Source: Sphaerulina vaccinii
Taxonomy: Eukaryota > Ascomycota > Dothideomycetes > Mycosphaerellales > Mycosphaerellaceae
DNA: 64,000 bases
Direction: 5' to 3'
NCBI GenBank assembly: GCA_022570795.1
Contig: JAKUDP010000003.1
Span: forward strand, 2,604,001-2,668,000
Part shown: positions 56,767 to 64,000 of the stretch, one piece after another
How the letters are laid out: every line of letters starts with the position of its first letter
Position numbering within the stretch: position 1 is the stretch's first letter
Program-made: the position numbers and the translations under genes
Notes under the pieces: generated by a model
The model's database searches: none
What the model saw: the letters and a program-made list of their open reading frames with translations, nothing else
Told to the model about the DNA's origin: nothing

Positions 56767-59183
56767 TTACAACATACTTTGCACAGTATTTCGCCCTCCA
56801 CCATCACTACTGCTCGGAGGCAAATCGTCCTGTCTCGTACCCCAAGCACTCTCCGCACTTCCTAACGTCAACTCTAGCACGCCTCCTTCGAGGAAGAAAT
56901 CATGCCCAATCCAGCTCTTCGTATACTCCACGCCATTCAGCGTTGCACTTTGTACATAGATGTTCGTGTAGTTCGCGTCGAAGTTGCTGTTTCGTATTGT
57001 GGCAACGTTGCCAGTGACAGGAGAAGTCCAGCTCACGCTCTCAAAGTACGGCGGCGTAATAAGATAGACATTCTGTCCTGCGACTGGAAAGAGCCCAGAC
57101 ATTGCAAATGCAATGAACGAGCCCTGCGCGCCACTATCGTCGTTCCCAGGTAGTCCATTGATCGAGCTGTTGAATGAACTAGGAATGTAGGTATGAAGAC
57201 GTTTGGCCGATAAACCAGGTCGTCCGGCGTAATGATATTGGAAACAGGTAAGTTCGCTCGGTTCGTTGCCGATGTCAAGAAGTCCAGTCTCGTGCAGAAA
57301 GTCCAGTCGTCGCACAAACTCATCGGGCCCACCGAGCAACGCAATGAGACGTGCTTGATCCTGCGGCACGAAGAAGACGTACTCCCAGATTGCAGATTCG
57401 AAAGTCTCTCGAGGATTGCTAGAATAGCTACAGAATATGGAATCGAGCGGCGAGCATTCCATGGGGTCTTGGAAGCGCCAAGTACCATTTGCGAAACGAG
57501 GTTGGAAGAAGCCGACGAATGAGGTGTTGGTGCCATTGGGCCAGAAGGATCGCTGGTCAAATTTGTACAGGTTCTGCCAGTTGGCGCTTCGGTCGAGATA
57601 CTTGGCGTAGTCAGACTCATCGCCCAGTCCATGAGCGACCTGAGAGATAGCGAAGTCGTTGTAAGCATATTCGAGAGTTCTGCTGACGCTGTGGAATGCA
57701 GGTCCGAAGCCGAGAGAGTCGTAGTCCTGGAATGGGATGTAACCGTATTGTTTCCAACTGTTGAGGCCACCGCGACCATTGACACCCCAGTCGAAGGGCT
57801 CGTTCTCTGCGTCGTTGACGATGGCCTTGTAGGCTAGGTTCCAGTTGATGTTGCTGAGATTCTTGACATAGGCGTCTCCGATGACGACGTCTGCGTTACT
57901 GCCACCCTGAGAGTAGCCCTTGGACAGCTGCATTCTACAATCAGGAAGCCAGCCTAGATGAGAGTAAGTGTCGAGCAGACTCCGAATGAGTTGTGACAGC
58001 TCGTCAGGCTGGTATATCGTGAGAAATGGAAACGCTGTGCGGAAAGAGTCCCAGATGCTAAGAAGTGTCAGTCAAGATCTCTTGGTCCATGGAAAGCTAG
58101 GTCATACCAGTAAAAGCTATCAAAATATGGCTCCTCACTTTGCCAAAGAGGATTCTCGCCGGTATAGTTCTGAGGTGAGATCATCGTTCGATATATGCCG
58201 GTGAAGAATGTCTTCTGCAGGTCATCCGAAGCACCACCAGGCTGTATCGAGACACCACTCATCTTCTCCTCCCATGTGTCCTTCGCAGCACTGCGCACAC
58301 GGTCAAAGTTGAAGTCGTGGATTTCTGCCTCCGCGTTGCGGCAAGCCTGCGCTGTACTGATGAAGCTCATCCCAACTCTCGCCTTCATGGTACTGTTGCC
58401 TGGCTTCTGGAACCGAACGAATGCTCCGGCCTGGATATAGAACAGACTGTAGCCACGATTGACGAACAGCTCCTTCTCATCTGTTCCCGCCCTCTCGTTG
58501 ACCCAGATGCCCGTGCTTTCGACATTGGCACCTTGAAAGTCTACGCAGAAGTAGGACTGATATGAGCCAACGCCGAAGCTCGGCAAGAATGTCCCATTGC
58601 CCATGATCCGACCTGTCCCGGCGTCCACGCTTACAGAAGCATTCTGTCGACTGTCCTGCAAATCAGTCAAGTCCAGTAACACAAGCGGCCCAGGCTTGTC
58701 TGTCTCTGTCCAGAAATGGTACAGCGCAGTGTGCTCGGTCGTCGTCATCTCTATGACCATATCGTTGGCCAGCTTTAGTGAGAAGTAGCCTGGCTCAGCT
58801 TTGACGCTTCCATTGACGACATCCACAGCGCGGTCAAGTTTGGCACCGTATCTGCAAGGTACTCCAGCGACAGTATCGCAGTATTGTATGGAAAGCGGGA
58901 AGTTGCCCATGCTAGGCTGTCCGCCTGTTCCGGAGTCATGAAGTGCTGAGAAGCCTGTCACGTTGCTGCCATCATAGCTGAAGCCGGCTGTATTCTGACC
59001 AGAGACATCGGCTACTGCTTTTGCCATGCCAAAAGGTAGAGTGGCGCCCGCGAAGACGTTGCCGCCATTGTATGAGCCTATCAATGGATCAACTTGCTTG
59101 TAGTTCTGCTTGCCTGTATCGGTTTGAGAAGTGGCTGTTGTCAGTAGCGGCGCAAGAGCCAGCAAAGTCTTGGTTCTTCTCAT
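56767..59183 (-). CDS. GH92 alpha-1,2-mannosidase, secreted
   Basis: Exons 59183-58108 and 58057-56767 (50-bp intron) give 788 aa. A signal peptide (MRRTKTLLALAPLLTTATS) precedes the GH92 N-terminal domain (VDPLIGSYNGGNVFAGATLPFG, split here: VDPLIGS and GGNVFAGATLPFGMAK). The splice makes SFYCIWDSFRTAFPFLTI. The catalytic (alpha/alpha)6 barrel has GYSQGGSNADVVIGDAY, and the acidic pair in NGLPGNDDSGAQGSF corresponds to the family's general-base aspartates. Family members are Ca-dependent inverting exo-mannosidases. The role is extracellular N-glycan or mannan trimming. Confidence 0.93.
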
Positions 59184-59587
59184 GGCGAGAAGTCAATGTG
59201 GTGTTGAACAAGTAGGTGTAGAGTGAGCAGCAGAACTTAGCTTTGAGGCCATCAGATGCTTGATGTGCTTCGTTGCGATTACAGTTGCGGTTCCTGCAGT
59301 GTTACATGGTATCCTCGCCTTCCTTGTCGAGTGCGACGCTGTCGATCTCCCGGAGAGGGGAGGTATGCACGACCAGGTCGAGACAGGTAAGACATACAAC
59401 ATGATTGATCACATTCTGGTAACATGTTGATGCGATTGAACATGGATGAAGATGGATTGGAGGAAAAGGTGTCTAGACGTGTATAGTATGATTGAGCTTG
59501 GCGAGAGCTCGAGATCCCTGCACGCTCCATCAACCTCGCGTCTCTCAATGACATCGACGCGACTGAGACATCCTCACCCTTACCAAG
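59184..59587. promoter_or_regulatory. Divergent spacer, GH92 gene and PIG-P gene
   Basis: 404 bp between divergent starts; no gene and no clear motif. Confidence 0.45.
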
Positions 59588-60652
59588 ATGCCACCACAGA
59601 GCAGAGGCACGCCGCCTAAGCCTCTGCCAGTGCCATCCGGCTTCCAGAGCAAGTCTACTCCCAACTTGCCAACATTGAAGTCACTGGACACGAGCAGCAA
59701 CAGCGGAAGTCCTTCGAAGCACGATAGCTCATCAGACGAAGAAGAGGACTCGGCAGAAGAGGAAGATGGCCATGTCCCGAATCTGCCTCCACGACCCATC
59801 TACCACCATCACTCTCGCAGCCACACTTACTTGGGCCCTTCAGCCTTCGCGCCTCCTTTCTATGGACGACCGCCAACACCCCTGCCTCCCTCTCCATCCC
59901 TGACTTCTCTACTTCGACCGAACTTCAGCACGCATAACAGCCGACCGACCACACCAGATCCTTCGAGTGATGAAGGAGCTGCGCCTCACACTCGTGGAGA
60001 TGCAACAGGAACCCAGACGCCCAACTCAGCTGCAGCATCAACCTTGACCAGCACCTTTCGCTCTGCGAAGCCTATACCACGAGCTTCGCCAAAAGTTCCC
60101 ACATATGAGTACTATGGCTTTACGCTGTACCTGACGAGCAGTCTGGCCTTCATCGTCTACTTGCTCTGGTCTGGCCTACCTTCACCATTCCTCCACCAAC
60201 TTGGCATCTACTACTACCCGAACCGCTGGTGGGCACTCGCAGTACCAGCATGGACAGTCATGCTCATCGTCTACATCTACGTCGCACTGGCTTCGTACAA
60301 TGTTGGCTATCTCACGCTACCACTAAAGAGCGTGGAGTGTCTGGTTGATGAAGCATCCAATGTAGCAGTTGTAGATGCGAACGGAAAGATCTTGAGAAAC
60401 GAGAAGTCGAGCTGGAAGGTCGAAGAGAAAGCTGGACATAAGCATAATGGAAGCATTGGTAAGAAGAGTAAAGGAGGCAAGGCGCAAAGCAGACAATCGA
60501 GCATCAGCAAAGCTCAGCTGGATCCGGATCTGGACTGGAGAACGCTGTGGACAGAAGGCACAGATGCTGTTATGGACATCCCGATTGGAGGTGTCTGCGA
60601 AATACTCTATGGGAAATATGATGAAAATGATGATGAGAACTACGAAGAATGA
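59588..60652 (+). CDS. GPI19: GPI-GlcNAc transferase subunit P (PIG-P/GPI19)
   Basis: ER-membrane subunit of the complex that starts GPI-anchor synthesis. Single exon, 354 aa. The first half is Pro/Ser-rich and disordered with an acidic run (SSDEEEDSAEEEDG). The PIG-P domain starts near 175: YEYYGFTLYLTSSLAFIVYL (first helix), then PNRWWALAVPAWTVMLIVYI (second helix). The C-terminal part ends TEGTDAVMDIPIGGVCEILYG, typical of the family. The long N-terminal extension is larger than in yeast. Confidence 0.9.
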   Translation: MPPQSRGTPPKPLPVPSGFQSKSTPNLPTLKSLDTSSNSGSPSKHDSSSDEEEDSAEEEDGHVPNLPPRPIYHHHSRSHTYLGPSAFAPPFYGRPPTPLPPSPSLTSLLRPNFSTHNSRPTTPDPSSDEGAAPHTRGDATGTQTPNSAAASTLTSTFRSAKPIPRASPKVPTYEYYGFTLYLTSSLAFIVYLLWSGLPSPFLHQLGIYYYPNRWWALAVPAWTVMLIVYIYVALASYNVGYLTLPLKSVECLVDEASNVAVVDANGKILRNEKSSWKVEEKAGHKHNGSIGKKSKGGKAQSRQSSISKAQLDPDLDWRTLWTEGTDAVMDIPIGGVCEILYGKYDENDDENYEE

Positions 60653-60956
60653 AGACCGACCCAGCCAGAGATATGAAGGACAGTCCCGATGTCTTGAAGC
60701 ACTCCGCCCTGCACGTGGCATCCCTGAGCATCAGCACGAGCTTCCGAGATCATTGGTATCGCAATATCGTGGCTGTAGAGCTCGATCCGCATTGACTCAT
60801 CGCAATCTTGGCAGCAGTGCATGAGTAGCGTCTGTCGATCTCCGTACTGCGCCACCTAGGCACCCGTATCCCATTCACCAAGAGCAACCCCGCGACGTCT
60901 ACACAAAGCCAGGCACATTAAAGGGGTACTCAGAACACACAGGATACTCGCATACC

Positions 60957-61274
60957 ATGACTCTGGCTGATCTACGCAACCTGCGCAACGTACCCATTCC
61001 GGCTCCTGTTCCGCGCAGGGTTGGCTGCTGGGAGAACTCCACACCTCCACAAGACGAAGTTGCAATCGCGGCAGCAGAGGCAGCAGAGTACAAGCGCCTG
61101 ACAACAGACCGATGGTCCCAGAACGAGCATATCACAGACCAGAGCAGCCTGAATCTTTCAGTCAAGCTTCCATCCGAGTGGATCGCACCATATCATCCTT
61201 TCGATGGCCAGTCGCGGAGACCAGGCTTGCACTATATTCTCTTCTTCGATGGACATACCTTGGAGCAGCATTAA
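60957..61274 (+). CDS. Possible small hypothetical protein
   Basis: 105 codons from ATG: MTLADLRNLRNVPIPAPVPR then an Ala-rich acidic helix (EVAIAAAEAAEYKRL). Directly downstream another frame stays open to 61527 (…GLEEILVSNLLKNW), so the gene may be longer with an intron or frameshift that I could not place. No domain recognised. Confidence 0.3.
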   Translation: MTLADLRNLRNVPIPAPVPRRVGCWENSTPPQDEVAIAAAEAAEYKRLTTDRWSQNEHITDQSSLNLSVKLPSEWIAPYHPFDGQSRRPGLHYILFFDGHTLEQH

Positions 61275-61550
61275 GAGTATCTTGGTGGGCAAATTCCAGG
61301 TTTCCGGCATAGACAGAATGAGCACAGGTATTCAGCATCACTCACGATGGCAGACACGGACCGGATTAGAAGAGATCCTGGTGTCAAATCTGTTGAAGAA
61401 CTGGGTGGCGCTGTGTTCTGTGACTATTAAGCATGGAGAGTATGACTGGGAAGGAGGCACTCTGAAAGCGACTTGGCTTCAAGGGACGTTGGGAACAAGA
61501 GACGGTATACTAAGAGCGTGCGCATAAAGTAGGAACATGTCAAATTTGTC

Positions 61551-63185
61551 TCAATATATCGGCTTCGCCGTCGCAGCAACTATAGGTTCCGCCGAGTTCT
61601 TCCCTTCCAGCCGTCTCGCCATCTCGATTCGCATAGCAGCGTCATCTGTCATCAGATATGTCCTTCTTCCAGTCACGAACCAAAAGCCGAGAGCAAGTAT
61701 GAGCATAATGCCGAACACTGCAATGGCATAGTTCATATCCGCAGGCGCCGGATTAGGGCCTGAAGGGAAGAAGAAAAACACAGTCGTGATACTGCAGTAG
61801 ATGACCGAGATCCAGTTGATGACAGGGCCCCACTTCCCAAGCTTGAAGGTGCCGCCAGGCGGTAGCTTATCGCGGCCAGCGAGGACTAACGCGAGAATTG
61901 GCATGCCGTAGGAGATCGTGAGGGCGATTGTGGTGACGCTTAGGATCGCTTCGAGGACTGTGCTGGCGAAGAGGTAGAGTATGCCGATTAACCCGATGAG
62001 GGCACCTTGTAACCAGAGTGATCGGGCTGGGACTTTCCAAACTGGGTCTACGTGGGAGAAGTACGCGCTCCATGGGATGCCGGCGTCTCGAGCGAAGCCG
62101 TATGTCAGGCGACTGCCTGTGGTGGCGATGGAGACTCCTTGTCCGAGGCCGTTGACGACAAACAACACCAGGAGTACGGCGCCACCTTGTAGTCCGACTG
62201 TTTGCTGTATGAGCTCGGTGAAGGGAAGACCGGTAGGACCATCGATGACTAGATCTAGGTTCTGGATGCAAAACAGGCAGACGATCATGAAGAGCCATCC
62301 TGTCGCAGCTCCTAGTACGACGGCTAGCCAGATCACCTTGGGAGCATTCTTGCGTGGCTCGGGAATCTCCTCGACCAGATGGATGACAGCGTCGAAAGCG
62401 GTCAGCGCGTACGCGCCTTGCAGCAGTCCAGTGAACCAGACGACTCCATCTCCCCACCCGGTCCCATTGAGCCACGTCGTGAAGACAAACGATGCAGGTT
62501 GGAACGTCATTCCCTGTCTCGTGCCCACTGAGATCAACAGAGCCAACGAGATCATGAAGAACAGTGCCACGAACCAGATTCCGACAATGTTGTTAAAGAT
62601 GGGCAAGATCTTGTCCTTTCTACACGCGACAATGTTGACTCCAGTGAACAGCAAAGTGATTCCAAGATACAGCAAGAATTGCACCCAACCCTTCGAAGCC
62701 CCAGACCACTCGCTGTCAAACATGACCTTGATACCGAGTAAAAAGTTGGTCATGAAAGCCACTTGACTGGCCGTCAAAGTCCACCAGCCGAAAGTGTTGA
62801 TCCAAGCACACATATAACTCGCAAACCTCCCCATCGGCGTATCGAAGAGTCGATGAACGTAGTATGCTTGTCCAAGTGCTGTGGGCATTGCACTGCATAG
62901 CTCTCCTAGCGATAGAGCTATACAGACATTGCAGATGAAGACTAGGACGAAACCCCAGAGAATAGATATTGGTCCGCCATTGCTGAGTCCTGATGCGAGG
63001 TCGACTGCTAGAGTTACCCATGTACCTAGAACGCAGAAGGCTAGTGCTAGCATAGACTTGAGGTCGAACTTCCGTGTAAGTTCTTCGACATGGCCCAGAG
63101 TTGCGAGATCGTTTGCATCGTGTATGCTGTGGAGGGAATATTTTCGGTAGGATTTGTTGTCTGTGTCTTGGCCTTCGATATCCAT
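61551..63185 (-). CDS. APC-family amino acid/choline/GABA permease
   Basis: A single frame of 544 aa starting MDIEGQDTDNKSYRKYS. Twelve transmembrane segments are expected. Family features are LATLGHVEELTRKFDLKSML at the N terminus, a helix-1 region (ALAFCVLGTWVTLAVDLASGL), GELCSAMPTALGQAYYV and the conserved EEIPEPRKNAPKVIW loop. The group includes yeast Uga4 and Hnm1; substrate choice between GABA, choline and other amines cannot be told from sequence alone. Confidence 0.92.
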   Translation of the reverse strand: MDIEGQDTDNKSYRKYSLHSIHDANDLATLGHVEELTRKFDLKSMLALAFCVLGTWVTLAVDLASGLSNGGPISILWGFVLVFICNVCIALSLGELCSAMPTALGQAYYVHRLFDTPMGRFASYMCAWINTFGWWTLTASQVAFMTNFLLGIKVMFDSEWSGASKGWVQFLLYLGITLLFTGVNIVACRKDKILPIFNNIVGIWFVALFFMISLALLISVGTRQGMTFQPASFVFTTWLNGTGWGDGVVWFTGLLQGAYALTAFDAVIHLVEEIPEPRKNAPKVIWLAVVLGAATGWLFMIVCLFCIQNLDLVIDGPTGLPFTELIQQTVGLQGGAVLLVLFVVNGLGQGVSIATTGSRLTYGFARDAGIPWSAYFSHVDPVWKVPARSLWLQGALIGLIGILYLFASTVLEAILSVTTIALTISYGMPILALVLAGRDKLPPGGTFKLGKWGPVINWISVIYCSITTVFFFFPSGPNPAPADMNYAIAVFGIMLILALGFWFVTGRRTYLMTDDAAMRIEMARRLEGKNSAEPIVAATAKPIY

Positions 63186-63872
63186 GGTTCTTGCAGTGAA
63201 GCAGACGCACTGAACAACAGATCTACATTGTGATGAGGAGATGTAGTAGTAGATAAGGTGACGTCCCTACTCTGAAGGATCCGCCAACCTCCGCACTCCA
63301 AGCATCTAGATAGGCGAGCGGCTGAAGTCGAGTTGGTCGGTTGTGGTTACCGGAAAAGGGAAAGCTCTATCTCGTTTATCTTTGCGAGTATCGCCGAGGA
63401 TCTAAACGTAAGAGCTGCCTCTGATCATTGCGGCATGTCCACGCGATGAACGCGTGCTGTTGGTGTGCAGTTCGGGGGTTATGTTTGCTTCTTGATGCTT
63501 TGCATTGGTCGACAGACATCCTTCCTTCAGTTCCCGATCACACTTCTACCAGCAATATCGCTGTATGTTCATAAGCAGACCATTCGTGAACACTGGTCGT
63601 GGAAGTCGTCCTCCCATTCGGAGTAAGATGCTCGTGCCTGCCACGCGACCCTGTCATTCGTGGTGTACCGTACTTCACTCTAGTCTTACTCCCACACTCG
63701 CGCATGCCATTGCCTCTCATTGTGAGTATGTATTCGAGGCGTGCTCAGGACCGTGAGCACTGAAGAATCTGTGCTCTCAATCTGGAAGTCGCGCACGCTG
63801 GACGCGAGCAGATTCCGCTTTTCGAAGTGCTGTCGCTTCCTCATACGCTACTGTCCAATGTTTTGCGAGCTG
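63186..63872. other. Spacer before the right-edge gene
   Basis: About 690 bp, likely promoter of the permease and 3' region of the next gene. No gene supported. Confidence 0.4.
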
Positions 63873-64000
63873 TTACAGCTTACTCCCCGTCGCCTTCGGT
63901 GTAACGAATAGCGACTCTCCAGTAGCACACACCACCATCTCCCCATCTTCATCTTCACCAGCACCATGACACTGCTTCAGCTCAGCAACGAGCCACTCCT
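63873..64000 (-). CDS. 3' end of a gene running in from the right edge
   Basis: The last 41 codons and a TAA stop of a minus-strand frame: EWLVAELKQCHGAGEDEDGE then MVVCATGESLFVTPKATGSKL. It is open to the window edge and protein-like in composition. Too short to identify; the rest lies beyond 64000. The opposite-strand ATG at 63969 gives only a few codons and is less likely. Confidence 0.5.
   Translation of the reverse strand, partial: EWLVAELKQCHGAGEDEDGEMVVCATGESLFVTPKATGSKL

Noticed and set aside
61867..62766. Long frames on both strands inside the permease
   Set aside because: Overlapped entirely by the strongly supported permease; shadows caused by GC-biased codons.
1..64000. tRNA, rRNA, CRISPR, transposase or operon structures
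   Set aside because: None seen by eye; fungal gene layout makes the bacterial features inapplicable, and I cannot run a tRNA scan.

Overview
The window looks like chromosomal DNA of a filamentous ascomycete (Pezizomycotina, probably Dothideomycetes). Genes lie on both strands without operons. Introns are short (about 47-180 bp) with GTAAGT-type donors and CTAAC-type branch sites. The gene set is typical of these fungi: Zn2Cys6 regulators, KDM5 demethylase, SLX1, a Cla4-type kinase, a GH92 mannosidase, PIG-P and WSC surface proteins. No database search was possible. Splice sites were read by eye, and exon phases were checked by arithmetic.

1-15.3 kb is an accessory-looking block: a Zn2Cys6 regulator broken by a one-base frameshift, a three-helix membrane protein, an NAD-dependent epimerase, a Tyr/Gly/Cys-rich secreted protein, a second and intact Zn2Cys6 regulator, a cytochrome P450 with one in-frame stop, and an old yellow enzyme. 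It resembles a decaying metabolic cluster, but no backbone synthase is in view. 15.7-33 kb is mostly housekeeping: KDM5 divergent from SLX1, two secreted surface proteins (apple-like, and DUF1996 with three WSC domains), a conserved membrane protein, a PhyH-type dioxygenase and an O6-alkylguanine-DNA alkyltransferase.

33.5-39.1 kb is the most unusual part. Nine copies of a small Myb/SANT-like module (Met-Pro start, Trp-Asp-Asp near the N terminus) lie head to tail on the + strand. Five single-module genes (A, B, C, D, I) have a conserved phase-2 intron; four of these carry a histone-H1-like Lys/Pro/Ala tail, and the first does not. In the middle, four modules (E-H) are packed together with one tail exon. 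All four end in phase-2 donors, so they can form one four-repeat protein of 332 aa or act as alternative first exons. RFX/X-box-like palindromes precede three members, and the promoter side of the first faces the alkyltransferase gene. This suggests, by inference only, a DNA-damage-responsive chromatin-protein array.

40.8-64 kb holds a PAK/Cla4 kinase, a hypothetical membrane protein, a tiny PHD-finger protein, a small Cys-rich secreted protein, a GT32 sphingolipid mannosyltransferase, a possible myristoylated protein, an ankyrin protein, a DAL5-type MFS transporter, a GH92 mannosidase, PIG-P, an APC permease, and the 3' end of an unidentified minus-strand gene at the right edge.
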